Positions 1-8,467 are shown, counted from the first letter of the stretch. The stretch is 42,351 nt of DNA from Psychrobacter celer (GCF_016107555.1 NZ_JABASU010000025.1:1-42351); one strand, 5' to 3'. The notes: generated by a model from the sequence alone, not told the origin. Numbers and translations: made by a program.

Positions 1-12
1 GTTTAAAAATAG

Positions 13-57
13 CATCCCAGTAGCGCTATGACATTTTTAGAGTGTATCGACTATAAT
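13..57 (-). repeat. Dispersed repeat, copy 1 (inverted relative to copy 2)
   Basis: This 45-bp stretch is the reverse complement of positions 9932-9976 with one mismatch (44 of 45), as read by direct comparison. It carries the CCAGTAGCGC motif that is also found in both arms of the palindrome at 9963-10032. The repeat may extend left beyond the window. A match this long between two intergenic regions suggests a dispersed repeat family rather than chance. Confidence 0.8.
28..57 (+). promoter_or_regulatory. Sigma70-like promoter inside the repeat
   Basis: ATGACA at 28-33 and a consensus TATAAT at 52-57 are separated by 18 bp. The expected start of transcription, near 64, falls in the ribosome binding site of the DUF4230 gene, so a transcript would have almost no leader. 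The site is part of the repeat, so it may be a chance property of the element or a promoter brought in by it. Confidence 0.4.
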
Positions 58-73
58 ACTGAAGGTGGTGTCA

Positions 74-853
74 ATGAATCATCCCGATAATAAAGCGCCT
101 GCGGATAACGCGCGCGACAACAAATATCCAGCGCCAAATCCACCAACAAAAAAGCCCATTGCCTTTATGTCGTGGCTGATATTGCTGATTGGTTTGGCCG
201 CGCTGGCATTTGCTATCTATAGTATGCAGCCGGCAAGTGAAGAAGCGCCTATCGAAACCATCAGCCGTGAGGGCTTGGTGACGCAAATTCAGCAGTTAAA
301 CCGCTTACAGACAGTCGCCTTTAATGTCGATACGGTGATTACCAGCGAGCGGCAAGGCAGCTGGATGAAGCTGTGGCAAGATGAACAAAAGGGGCTGTTT
401 ATCGCTCGCGGGCGCGTCGATGCGGGCATAGATTTGAGTGCGCTGACACCTGAGATGGTGCAAGTCATCCAGCCCGATCCAGCGGCTGACAGTGAAGTGC
501 TGCGCAAAGCTGCCCAAAATGACACGCAGGCCACAACTGTCAATACCGCTGCCATGATGCCGCAAATCAATATCACCTTACCGCCGTCAGAGATATTTTC
601 AGTATATCTGGATGATATTGAGATTTATGACTGGCAGACGGGCGCGTTTGGGCTGATGCAGGTCGATCCAAAGATACTTGCGCAAGCACAGACCATGGCA
701 AAAAAAGAAGTGCTAGAGCGTGCCTGCCGCGGTGATGTGATGAATATTGCCTTGCAAAACGCTCAGACGCAGCTGCAGCAGTTATTTGCCATGACGGGCG
801 CGGTGGTGACGGTGAACACCCAAGGCGCGGGCGCGTGTCAGTTGCCCTCGTAG
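74..853 (+). CDS. DUF4230 family single-pass membrane protein
   Basis: This predicted 259-residue protein of unknown biochemical role resembles DUF4230 proteins. It has a short charged and proline-rich N-terminus, one membrane segment at about residues 29-49, and a soluble extracytoplasmic domain. Typical of the family are the early LQTVAFNVDTVI segment, a central region rich in I, V and L, and a C-terminal helical part with AKKEVLERACRGDV. I chose the ATG at 74 over the in-frame GTG at 65 because GAAGG at 61-65 is correctly spaced for 74. The gene converges with the photolyase gene, with only 17 bp between their stop codons. The family assignment is by sequence pattern; no function is claimed. 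Confidence 0.75.
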   Translation: MNHPDNKAPADNARDNKYPAPNPPTKKPIAFMSWLILLIGLAALAFAIYSMQPASEEAPIETISREGLVTQIQQLNRLQTVAFNVDTVITSERQGSWMKLWQDEQKGLFIARGRVDAGIDLSALTPEMVQVIQPDPAADSEVLRKAAQNDTQATTVNTAAMMPQINITLPPSEIFSVYLDDIEIYDWQTGAFGLMQVDPKILAQAQTMAKKEVLERACRGDVMNIALQNAQTQLQQLFAMTGAVVTVNTQGAGACQLPS

Positions 854-870
854 CACGTCAGTCGACTGTA

Positions 871-2475
871 TTACGATTTTTTAAACTCAGCAATGGCCAA
901 CTGACGAGCCGCTTTATGCTCAACCATCGGCACAGGGTAGTCGATATCAGCAAACTTGCCGCCCTTTGCCAGCTCTTTACGCATCTTGTCCTCACTATGC
1001 AAGATGCTGGCAGGAATATCTTTTAATTCAGGCAGCCAAGTTTTAATAAACACGCCATCCTTGTCATGTGTTTTGCCTTGGCTAAAGGGATTCATGATCC
1101 GAAAGTAAGGCGCAGAGTCTGTACCGGTTGAGGCGCTCCACTGCCAGCCGCCATTATTAGAGGCAAAGTCGCCATCGATGAGCTGCTGCATAAAATAGCG
1201 CTCGCCTAAGCGCCAATCAATCAGCAAGTCTTTGGTCAAAAACATCGCGGTGACCATACGCAGGCGATTGTGCATAAAGCCAGTCGCATTTAGGCTGCGC
1301 ATCGCCGCATCAACGAGTGGCACGCCTGTCTTGCCAGTACACCATGCCTCAAGGTCATCCTTGTCATACGACCAATCAATCTTCTTATCTGTCTCTTCTT
1401 TATAGGCCTTGTGGCGGATAAGGGCAGGCTTGTCCACTAGCACATGACGATAAAAGTCGCGCCATGCCAGCTCACTTATCCAGCGATTGATGTCTTCATT
1501 GTCGCCATCATTGCCGTGTAGTTTTTCTTGCGCTAGGCTTGCCTGTAGATAGCATAATCTAGGACTGATGACGCCAATGGTCAGGTAGGCGGATAGCTGA
1601 CTGGTGGCCTCGAGGCTAGGCGTATCACGGCTGATATCATAGTCGTCGATGTCGTCGGCAATAAAGTCGTTTAGACGCTGACAGGCAGCTGTTTCGCCTG
1701 CAAGGTAGGCGGCGCGGGCTTTTGTTAATTGAGCATCCATATCGAGATGCTGCGATAAATCAGCCTTTTGTCGTGCGTTTTGATAAGTGCTGACCACCTT
1801 GTTACTCAATGCTTCGATGTCTTGTAGTGTGGTGGCGCTGTCTTTTGATAATTTTAGCTTGGTTTTATTATTATTTATGGCGGTGGCTTCATGCATTTGT
1901 ATGCTGCTGATATCCAAAGTATGCCGCCATTTTTTATAAAACGGGGTAAACACTTGATACATGCTATCGCCATCATTGGTGGTGATGCTTTGTGGTGGCA
2001 AGATACATTGGTCATGCCAGCGTACAAACTCGATATTGTCTTTTGCTAGCTGCTTTGCTAATTGTTCATCACGGTCGATCTCATTGCCTTCGTACTCATG
2101 GTTAGCCATGATACAGCGGATATTATTGTCCTGACATAGTGTGCTGAGCGCGTCGATACAGTCGGCAAAGCTGGGGCAACGTTGTACCGTCAATGTGATG
2201 TTTAGCTGCGCTTGTAGCGCGTTGGCAAGTATGGGCAAGGTGCGGGCGATATGATCCACCTGTACTAAGGAAGTATCATGCGCATGCCACTGCTCTGGCG
2301 TCAAAAAAAACACCGCACTGACGCGCGCATGATCTGCCTGCGCGCGCTCGCAAAGTGCCGTCAGCGCTGTATTGTCATGCAGTCGTAAATCTCGGCGAAA
2401 CCACATTAGATAATGCGGCATATTCATATCCGTATTATCATCGTTATCGCCATTAGCAGACGCAGTCTTAGACAT
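871..2475 (-). CDS. phrB: Deoxyribodipyrimidine (CPD) photolyase
   Basis: This is a flavoprotein that repairs UV-induced cyclobutane pyrimidine dimers with blue light. The N-terminal antenna-binding domain begins with MPHYLMWFRRDLRLHDN. The C-terminal FAD domain contains SELAWRDFYRHVL, GKTGVPLVDAAMRSL, TGFMHNRLRMV and NNGGWQWSASTGTD, all signatures of class I photolyases. The product is 534 residues if translation starts at 2475, where AAGGA lies 7 nt upstream. The frame stays open for 27 more codons, which would add a hydrophobic segment not expected in a cytoplasmic repair enzyme, so I reject the longer form. An acidic, low-complexity stretch of about 16 residues precedes the conserved domain. 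The gene looks monocistronic. Confidence 0.95.
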   Translation of the reverse strand: MSKTASANGDNDDNTDMNMPHYLMWFRRDLRLHDNTALTALCERAQADHARVSAVFFLTPEQWHAHDTSLVQVDHIARTLPILANALQAQLNITLTVQRCPSFADCIDALSTLCQDNNIRCIMANHEYEGNEIDRDEQLAKQLAKDNIEFVRWHDQCILPPQSITTNDGDSMYQVFTPFYKKWRHTLDISSIQMHEATAINNNKTKLKLSKDSATTLQDIEALSNKVVSTYQNARQKADLSQHLDMDAQLTKARAAYLAGETAACQRLNDFIADDIDDYDISRDTPSLEATSQLSAYLTIGVISPRLCYLQASLAQEKLHGNDGDNEDINRWISELAWRDFYRHVLVDKPALIRHKAYKEETDKKIDWSYDKDDLEAWCTGKTGVPLVDAAMRSLNATGFMHNRLRMVTAMFLTKDLLIDWRLGERYFMQQLIDGDFASNNGGWQWSASTGTDSAPYFRIMNPFSQGKTHDKDGVFIKTWLPELKDIPASILHSEDKMRKELAKGGKFADIDYPVPMVEHKAARQLAIAEFKKS

Positions 2476-2704
2476 GCAAGTATCCTTATACCAATCAATC
2501 GCAATCATAAACAAAACTATGAATAAAAGTATGCTAGGATAAGTTTTTTGATGCAATGGGTTTGGCAGATAAGTAACAAATCAGCATCATAGCGTCAGGT
2601 CGATATAAAAGGGATACAACGAGATTGGGAGCATCAGACTCTCAGTACAATGGTAGATATTGAACCTATTAAATTTTTTAAGCCTTTCAAATTAAGGTCA
2701 GACA

Positions 2705-3376
2705 ATGCAGGTGAAGTTTTGCGGGTTTACCCAGCTTAGTGATGTGCAGAGCGCTGTGCAGTTGGGTGTGGATGCGGTTGGTTTGGTGTTTTACCCACCA
2801 AGCCCGCGTGCTGTCACGGCCAAACAGGCGCAGGCATTGAGTGCCGCTATACCGGCGTTTGTCAGTGTCGTGGCACTGGTGGTCAATATGACTCACGATG
2901 AGCTGCTGGGGCTGGCAAACCATGTATCTTTTGACATCATTCAATTCCACGGCGACGAAACGCCTGAGCAGTGCCAGCAGCTGGCAAGCGCGGTCAATAA
3001 ACGCTGGATCAAGGCGCTACGTATCGATGCCGAGCAAGACACGGCAGCTAGCGTGCGCGCGCGTATCGATAGCTTTGCCGCGACGGGTGCCAGTAGTATC
3101 TTGCTCGATGCTTATCATCCGCAAAAATACGGCGGTACGGGCGCGCGCTTTGATTGGAGTTTGATACCACAGGGCAGCGCTTTACCGATTGTTTTAGCCG
3201 GCGGCCTCGCTGCTGATAATGTCGCAGGCACACTTGATTTACCTATCTATGGCGTCGATGTCAGCGGCGGTATCGAATCTGCTAAAGGCAAAAAAGACGC
3301 TGCAAAAATGCGCGCCTTTATGAAGGCAGTCAAACGTGACCGATGGCAAAACGAGACGGTCACTGACGGGCTTTAA
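2705..3376 (+). CDS. trpF: Phosphoribosylanthranilate isomerase
   Basis: The enzyme converts N-(5'-phosphoribosyl)anthranilate to the ribulose form in the third step of the tryptophan branch. This is a stand-alone 223-residue TIM barrel. The catalytic base Cys6 lies in KFCGFT (the family usually has KICGLT or similar) and the catalytic acid is Asp135 in ILLDAYHPQKYGGTG. Phosphate-binding loops are visible in VLAGGL and VDVSGGIE. The gene heads the trpF-trpB-trpA group, with a 164-bp gap before trpB. I saw no leader peptide rich in Trp codons upstream, so classical attenuation is not apparent. Confidence 0.96.
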   Translation: MQVKFCGFTQLSDVQSAVQLGVDAVGLVFYPPSPRAVTAKQAQALSAAIPAFVSVVALVVNMTHDELLGLANHVSFDIIQFHGDETPEQCQQLASAVNKRWIKALRIDAEQDTAASVRARIDSFAATGASSILLDAYHPQKYGGTGARFDWSLIPQGSALPIVLAGGLAADNVAGTLDLPIYGVDVSGGIESAKGKKDAAKMRAFMKAVKRDRWQNETVTDGL

Positions 3377-3540
3377 GATAATTGCTATATTGGTATCTAT
3401 GTGATGTCTATATATTGTTATTTGCTCGTTATTCCGAATTTTTGCTTGTCGCCTAGTTATATGACGATATGGCGGCAAGCCTAGACGCTTTATCTCCTTC
3501 ATCTTTATATTAAAAGCCCCCACTTATCGTAGGAATTATC

Positions 3541-4815
3541 ATGAGTCATGCCTCAAACAAAGCGCTATCTGATGCTGCAAAATCTATCAATACCTTTACT
3601 AATCCAGCAGATGTGCAAGACTTTAATCAATACCCTGATGCACGCGGACACTTTGGTGTCCATGGCGGTCGTTTTGTTTCTGAAACGCTGATGGCGGCAT
3701 TAGAAGAGCTAGAAACCTTATACACCAAAGTCAAAGCTGATCCGGCTTTTTGGGAAGAATATCACAATGATTTGGTCAATTATGTCGGTCGCCCAACCCC
3801 GCTTTATCATGCCAAACGCCTGAGTGATGAGATTGGCGGCGCGCAGATTTATTTTAAACGTGAAGACCTCAATCACACAGGCGCACACAAGGTCAATAAT
3901 ACCATCGGGCAGGCACTACTTGCCAAGATGTGCGGCAAAAAACGCATCATCGCCGAAACGGGCGCAGGACAGCATGGCGTGGCGACAGCGACAATTGCCG
4001 CGCGCCTAGGCTTAGAGTGCATCGTCTATATGGGCGCTGATGACGTCGAGCGTCAAAAGATGAACGTCTATCGTATGCGCCTGCTTGGTGCGACAGTGGT
4101 GCCAGTGACGTCTGGCTCGCGCACTCTCAAGGACGCCATGAACGAAGCGATGCGCGACTGGGTGACCAACGTTGACACCACTTATTACATCATCGGCACC
4201 GTTGCAGGGCCGCATCCTTATCCGCTACTGGTACGTGATTTCCAAGCGATTATCGGTAAAGAAGCCCGTATTCAACATTTAGAAAAAACGGGCAAATTGC
4301 CTGATGCGTTGGTTGCCTGTGTTGGTGGTGGCTCCAACGCGATTGGGCTGTTTTTTGATTTCTTAAACGATACTGACGTTAAAATGTATGGCGTCGAAGC
4401 AACGGGTGATGGTATAGAGACTGGCCGCCATTCAGCGCCATTGGCCGCTGGTCGCATCGGCGTGCTGCATGGTAACCGTACCTACCTAATGGCAGACGAT
4501 GAAGGTCAAATCCAAGAGACGCATTCTATCTCAGCGGGTCTTGATTACCCTGGCGTCGGTCCTGAGCATAGCTTCTTAAAAGACATGAAGCGTGTTGAAT
4601 ACGTTGGCTGTACTGATAAAGAGTCGCTAGAGGGCTTTCATGAAGTGACGCGTAAAGAAGGGATTATCCCTGCGCTTGAATCTGCTCATGCGGTCGCCTA
4701 TGCGCTGAAGCTGGCTAAAACCATGACGCCTGAGCAAAGCATCATCGTTAATATGTCAGGTCGCGGTGATAAGGATTTGCATTCGGTAATGAAGGCAGAA
4801 GGGATTGAGTTATAA
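3541..4815 (+). CDS. trpB: Tryptophan synthase beta chain
   Basis: This PLP-dependent subunit condenses indole and serine to tryptophan in the alpha2-beta2 complex. The PLP lysine is Lys117 in [17 protein letters not shown] binds the cofactor phosphate, and ETGAGQHG and GRGDKD are also conserved. At 424 residues it is about 30 longer than the E. coli chain, the extra length being an N-terminal extension before the conserved [21 protein letters not shown] precedes the ATG and contains a good ribosome binding site. Its stop codon lies 3 bp before the first gene of an inserted cassette, so trpB is no longer next to trpA. Confidence 0.97.
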   Translation: MSHASNKALSDAAKSINTFTNPADVQDFNQYPDARGHFGVHGGRFVSETLMAALEELETLYTKVKADPAFWEEYHNDLVNYVGRPTPLYHAKRLSDEIGGAQIYFKREDLNHTGAHKVNNTIGQALLAKMCGKKRIIAETGAGQHGVATATIAARLGLECIVYMGADDVERQKMNVYRMRLLGATVVPVTSGSRTLKDAMNEAMRDWVTNVDTTYYIIGTVAGPHPYPLLVRDFQAIIGKEARIQHLEKTGKLPDALVACVGGGSNAIGLFFDFLNDTDVKMYGVEATGDGIETGRHSAPLAAGRIGVLHGNRTYLMADDEGQIQETHSISAGLDYPGVGPEHSFLKDMKRVEYVGCTDKESLEGFHEVTRKEGIIPALESAHAVAYALKLAKTMTPEQSIIVNMSGRGDKDLHSVMKAEGIEL

Positions 4816-4818
4816 TTA

Positions 4819-5751
4819 ATGAGTAAAATATGGTCGTTTTTAGGCTTCGCAAGCAATAGAGAAATATTCAGTAAAATTGGAGCTAAAATAGATAAGGGAG
4901 GTTATCTGGCGATAACCTCTGTTGCTACACTGTTCTCAGGATTTTTCTTGAAGTTACTCTCAGAGAGCGGCTTCAATACTTTACCATTCTGGCTATTTTT
5001 GTTTTTAACTATAACTTCAGCTTTATTTCTAATTTTCGGAATAATAGGAGGTTATAAAGACTCCAAAAAGCTATTGGATGCCAAGAATGAAATTCAAAAA
5101 AAATTCGATGAACTAGACCGAAAATACGAAAATTTGACTATTAGTTTGAAAGAAAAAGAAGGTGATTTGAGGCTTCTGTATGAAAAGTTAGTTAGGAGTT
5201 GGTTGAAAAATATTGATGTAGAAATTCGTATGGAAAACTCTGAGAGAGTATCAATATACTTTGTAAAGAATGATGAGTTTTATATACTTGGTAGATACTC
5301 GCAAAATCCTAAGCTAGAGAAAATTCATACTCAAAAATTTGCTCTAGATAAAGGGGTTTTAAGCCTCGCTTGGGAAAATGGTCAACATACAGAACTCTCA
5401 TGTCCAGTGTATAAGGATAGTAGAGATAGTTATGTGGATTATATTAAGAAAACTTATGGTTATTCTGAAGAGATTATTGATAGATTTACTATGAAAAGCT
5501 GTAATTATATAGGTGTTTCTATTGAAGATAGAGGGAAAAGAATAGGTGTTATACTTTTTGAAAGTGAAGCTGAGTCTCTCGTTAACAAAGAAGATGATAT
5601 AACGACTGTAATGAACAGTTATAGTGAGAAAATTAGAGGGCTCATAGTCGATGGACAAAACTATTATCACGTCTTATTCAAAGATAATAACAATGTCAAT
5701 GCTGCTGAAATAGAAGTTATGAATGCATTAAGTAGCAAAGTGGAAATGTGA
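4819..5751 (+). CDS. Two-TM, coiled-coil, GAF-like protein; candidate toxin/effector of a Panacea module
   Basis: I do not recognise a named family. Two hydrophobic segments (about 28-48 and 54-78) are joined by a short loop. A charged, heptad-like coiled coil follows (about 81-125), then a C-terminal domain (about 128-276) with a GAF-like pattern: RVSIYFV, LDKGVLSLAWENGQ, and NYIGVSIED followed by KRIGVILFES. The likely topology is a membrane hairpin with a cytoplasmic sensor domain. The codons are clearly AT-rich compared with the flanking trp genes, which suggests recent transfer. It starts 3 bp after the trpB stop with a poor ribosome binding site, so it may depend on trpB translation. 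Its neighbour 7 bp downstream is a Panacea domain antitoxin-like protein. Pairing and membrane orientation suggest a toxin or phage-defence effector, but this is inference. Confidence 0.6.
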   Translation: MSKIWSFLGFASNREIFSKIGAKIDKGGYLAITSVATLFSGFFLKLLSESGFNTLPFWLFLFLTITSALFLIFGIIGGYKDSKKLLDAKNEIQKKFDELDRKYENLTISLKEKEGDLRLLYEKLVRSWLKNIDVEIRMENSERVSIYFVKNDEFYILGRYSQNPKLEKIHTQKFALDKGVLSLAWENGQHTELSCPVYKDSRDSYVDYIKKTYGYSEEIIDRFTMKSCNYIGVSIEDRGKRIGVILFESEAESLVNKEDDITTVMNSYSEKIRGLIVDGQNYYHVLFKDNNNVNAAEIEVMNALSSKVEM

Positions 5752-5758
5752 GGTCTAT

Positions 5759-6238
5759 ATGAATAAACTAGAAGCAGTGATGTTGTACTTATGCCAAAAC
5801 TATCCGTATGAACATGAGCTATCCAACTCTAGGCTAACTAAACTTGTGTACCTATCAGATTGGTTTAATTGTTTAATTAACGAAAAGCAGATATCTGACA
5901 TCCATTGGATATTTAACCATTATGGACCGTATGTTGATGACGTTATGAAAACAGCAGAGAACAGCAGCTGTTTTGAAATAGAATATCAGAAAAATTTTTA
6001 TGGCAATTTTAAAACTCTTGTGAAATGCAGTTCGTATAAGGATGTAGTCTTAGCTCAAGAAGAAAAATTAGTTTTAGACTTTGTCATAAATAAAACAAAT
6101 AAAATGTATTACAATGATTTTATCGACTATGTGTACTCTACTTATCCAGTATATTCTAAACATCGCTATTCAAGTCTAGACCTTGCTAATTTAGCAAACG
6201 AATTTAAGAAAGAAAATTTCAATAAATTAGAAAATTAA
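5759..6238 (+). CDS. Panacea (DUF4065) domain protein, putative antitoxin
   Basis: This 159-residue protein carries the hallmarks of the Panacea/DUF4065 domain (SocA/GepA-like): LTKLVYLSDW at 26-35 and W-x-x-x-HYGPYVDDV ending at 62, in a small, mostly helical protein. Panacea domains are known as promiscuous antitoxin modules that pair with many unrelated toxins. TGAGGTC in the 7-bp gap supplies a ribosome binding site, and the gene is almost certainly co-translated with the membrane protein upstream. It is AT-rich like its partner and unlike trpB and trpA. Fifteen base pairs separate it from trpA, which keeps its own AGAGAA ribosome binding site. The domain call is fairly secure; the antitoxin role is inferred from family and context. 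Confidence 0.75.
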   Translation: MNKLEAVMLYLCQNYPYEHELSNSRLTKLVYLSDWFNCLINEKQISDIHWIFNHYGPYVDDVMKTAENSSCFEIEYQKNFYGNFKTLVKCSSYKDVVLAQEEKLVLDFVINKTNKMYYNDFIDYVYSTYPVYSKHRYSSLDLANLANEFKKENFNKLEN

Positions 6239-6253
6239 AAAAAAGAGAACACT

Positions 6254-7078
6254 ATGACCCGTATTGAAAGCACTTTTGAAACTTTAAAATCACAAAACAA
6301 AAAAGCCCTAATTCCTTATGTGATGGCAGGCGATCCAACGCCTGATAACTTTGTCGGCCTCTTGCATGACTTAGTCAAGCATGGCGCGAATATGATCGAA
6401 GTGGGTTTGCCGTTTTCTGACCCCATGGCCGATGGGCCAACCGTATCGCTAGCGGGTGAGCGTGCATTAGCTGCAGGTACTAGTACGCGTGATGCGCTAA
6501 ATATGGTGGCAGAGTTTCGCAAACAAGACACGCAAACGCCAATTATCCTGATGGGTTACCTAAACCCTGTCGAGATCATCGGTTATGATAATTTTGTCAC
6601 CTTATGCGAGCAGGCAGGCGTCGATGGTATTTTGATGGTGGATTTGCCGCCAGCGGAGGCGGGCAGCTTTACTCAGCATTTAACTGAGCACGCGATGAAT
6701 GAGATTTTCTTATTATCGCCCACCACTTTGCCTGAGCGCCGTGAGCAAGTGCTGACCCACTGCGGTGGCTATATTTATTATGTGTCGCTCAAAGGCGTGA
6801 CGGGCTCAGCGACGCTAGATACCGATGATGTCGCCATTCAAGTACAAGCCATCAAAGCAGAGACCGATTTGCCGGTCTGCGTGGGTTTTGGTATCCGTGA
6901 TGCGGCCTCTGCTAAAGCGATCGGTCAGCATGCTGATGGGGTTATCGTTGGTAGTGCGCTGGTACAAAACTTCGCCGATATCGATGCTAGTGATGCGGCG
7001 GCAGTGGCCAATGCTCAACAAAAAATCATGGCAAAAATGGACGAGCTGCGTGGTGCTTTAGACAGTTTGACAGTTTAA
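6254..7078 (+). CDS. trpA: Tryptophan synthase alpha chain
   Basis: The alpha subunit cleaves indole-3-glycerol phosphate and channels indole to TrpB. This 274-residue TIM barrel has its catalytic residues at the same numbers as in E. coli: Glu49 in MIEVGLPFSDP and Asp60 in MADGPT. The phosphate-binding segments VCVGFGIRD and GVIVGSALV are intact. It normally lies directly after trpB, but here a 1.4-kb cassette separates them, so translational coupling between the two subunits must be lost or indirect. No frameshift or truncation is visible and the gene should be functional. It may be transcribed through the cassette or from an unseen promoter within it. Confidence 0.97.
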   Translation: MTRIESTFETLKSQNKKALIPYVMAGDPTPDNFVGLLHDLVKHGANMIEVGLPFSDPMADGPTVSLAGERALAAGTSTRDALNMVAEFRKQDTQTPIILMGYLNPVEIIGYDNFVTLCEQAGVDGILMVDLPPAEAGSFTQHLTEHAMNEIFLLSPTTLPERREQVLTHCGGYIYYVSLKGVTGSATLDTDDVAIQVQAIKAETDLPVCVGFGIRDAASAKAIGQHADGVIVGSALVQNFADIDASDAAAVANAQQKIMAKMDELRGALDSLTV

Positions 7079-7395
7079 CGGACGGTATCATAGGTAAGCG
7101 GTGAGTTGTTCAAGGTGTCCCTAGGGGTGATGAGCTGAGGCGACGGCGCGCTGGACGAATGACAAGGTTTATCATAACAGGGTTTATAATAACAATGTCT
7201 ATAAAGACAGCACGAAATGGCTTTGCTAAAGTTAGTTTACGTGTGTAAACTAACCTCATATATAAGTTGTGACCGTCTCGCATGAGCTTACCTGCTGATG
7301 GCTTATATCATCGAGTGCTGTGACGATTAAATTGATTTTATAAATGGACTCTTAGGGACAAGTAAACGAGCCAACTTGCCTGTAAGCCTTTGATA
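7079..7395. other. trpA-accD intergenic region
   Basis: This stretch of about 317 bp has no gene I can support. It holds two imperfect direct copies of a TTTATNATAACA-like sequence near 7170-7195 and a perfect palindrome at 7231-7254. I see no clear intrinsic terminator for the trp operon, because no hairpin here is followed by a T-run. No strong consensus promoter for accD could be assigned by eye. Confidence 0.6.
7231..7254. promoter_or_regulatory. Perfect palindrome, candidate operator upstream of accD
   Basis: GTTAGTTTAC and GTAAACTAAC are perfect 10-bp inverted arms around a GTGT spacer. The lack of a following T-run makes a terminator unlikely. The size and symmetry fit a site for a dimeric regulator of TetR type. 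Its position 140-165 bp before accD suggests control of fatty acid synthesis, but the regulator cannot be identified from this window. Confidence 0.5.
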
Positions 7396-8373
7396 ATGGC
7401 GAATACTATGACTGATACAATAACCAAAGCTGATATGACAACTCCAAACAATATCGAAAAAACCGCAACTGACAAACCCAGCGCCGAAAAAAACGGCAAT
7501 GCTGCTGGCCAATCGTGGTTTAATCGCCCAATACCTGGTATTAAGCAGCAACTGACCGCTCCATTGACTGCGGTTGAGACTGAACCATCGACCAAGTGTA
7601 GCAACTGCCACTCGATGATTACCAATACCGCGCTGATTTTTAACTGTTATGTGTGCCCGCATTGTGACCATCATCTACCGATGAGCGCCCGTGAGCGTCT
7701 AAACTGGCTGCTCGATCAAGTAGATGGCGAGATGGGGCAAGAGTTCAATGCAAAAGATCCATTGAGCTTCGTCGATAGTAAGCCGTATCCACAGCGCATG
7801 AGCGAAGCACAAGACAAGACAGGCGAGTCTGAAGCGCTGATCGTGATGTATGGCAAGCTGCGCAATCTAGACATTGTCACTTGTGCCTTTGATTTTCGCT
7901 TTATGGGCGGCTCGATGGGATCGGTGGTCGGTGATCGGTTTGTACAAGCCGCTGAAAAAGCCCTTGAGGAAAAAATACCACTGGTCTGTTTTGCAGCCTC
8001 AGGCGGCGCGCGTATGCAAGAAGGCTTGCTGTCGTTGATGCAAATGGCGCGCACCGCCGCTGCGATTGAGCGCTTGCGATTAGCGGGCGTACCGTATATT
8101 GTGGTGTTGACCAATCCCGTCTATGGCGGTGTGACAGCCTCGCTGGCGATGCTAGGAGACATTCATTTGGCAGAGCCAAAAGCGATGATTGGTTTTGCTG
8201 GCAAGCGCGTGATCGAGCAGACGGTACGCGAAACCTTAGAAGAGCCGTTTCAGCGCGCTGAGTTTTTGCTAGAGCATGGGGTGGTGGATGAAGTGGTGCA
8301 TCGTCATCAGCTGATCGATACCATTTATCGTCTGCTGGCAAAACTGTGTCACGTCACCAATGTGGATGCGTAA
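7396..8373 (+). CDS. accD: Acetyl-CoA carboxylase, carboxyltransferase beta subunit
   Basis: With AccA this subunit forms the carboxyltransferase that moves CO2 from carboxybiotin to acetyl-CoA, giving malonyl-CoA for fatty acid synthesis. An N-terminal zinc ribbon is visible (KCSNC, then VCPHCDHH), followed by the crotonase-like carboxyltransferase core with ASGGARMQEG, VLTNPVYGGV and GFAGKRVIEQTV. The protein has about 60 poorly conserved residues before the zinc ribbon. The start is uncertain: TTG 7390, ATG 7396 and ATG 7408 are in frame and none has a clear ribosome binding site. I list the first ATG (325 residues). It is followed by a terminator and then folC. Confidence 0.95.
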   Translation: MANTMTDTITKADMTTPNNIEKTATDKPSAEKNGNAAGQSWFNRPIPGIKQQLTAPLTAVETEPSTKCSNCHSMITNTALIFNCYVCPHCDHHLPMSARERLNWLLDQVDGEMGQEFNAKDPLSFVDSKPYPQRMSEAQDKTGESEALIVMYGKLRNLDIVTCAFDFRFMGGSMGSVVGDRFVQAAEKALEEKIPLVCFAASGGARMQEGLLSLMQMARTAAAIERLRLAGVPYIVVLTNPVYGGVTASLAMLGDIHLAEPKAMIGFAGKRVIEQTVRETLEEPFQRAEFLLEHGVVDEVVHRHQLIDTIYRLLAKLCHVTNVDA

Positions 8374-8432
8374 CGCCGCACCGGTTATGGCGTTTATCGC
8401 ATAGGCACAGCTACAAAGCTGCTCTTAAAAAT

Positions 8433-8467
8433 AGCATTTATCGTCAATCACGGTAAATGCTGTTTTT
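8433..8467 (+). terminator. Intrinsic terminator after accD
   Basis: AGCATTTATCG pairs with CGGTAAATGCT (11 bp with one G-T wobble) around a 7-nt loop and is followed by GTTTTT. It lies 60 bp after the accD stop and separates accD from folC. Confidence 0.8.

Noticed and set aside
2476..2556. 27-codon N-terminal extension of the photolyase with a hydrophobic stretch
   Set aside because: AAGGA is placed correctly for the ATG at 2475, and a membrane segment is not expected in a cytoplasmic photolyase.
2557..2704. Trp attenuator or leader peptide before trpF
   Set aside because: No short frame with tandem Trp codons and no terminator/antiterminator pair could be seen.
7716..8341. Two open frames of 132 and 146 residues antisense to accD
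   Set aside because: Both are opposite the conserved carboxyltransferase core and show no family motifs or ribosome binding sites.
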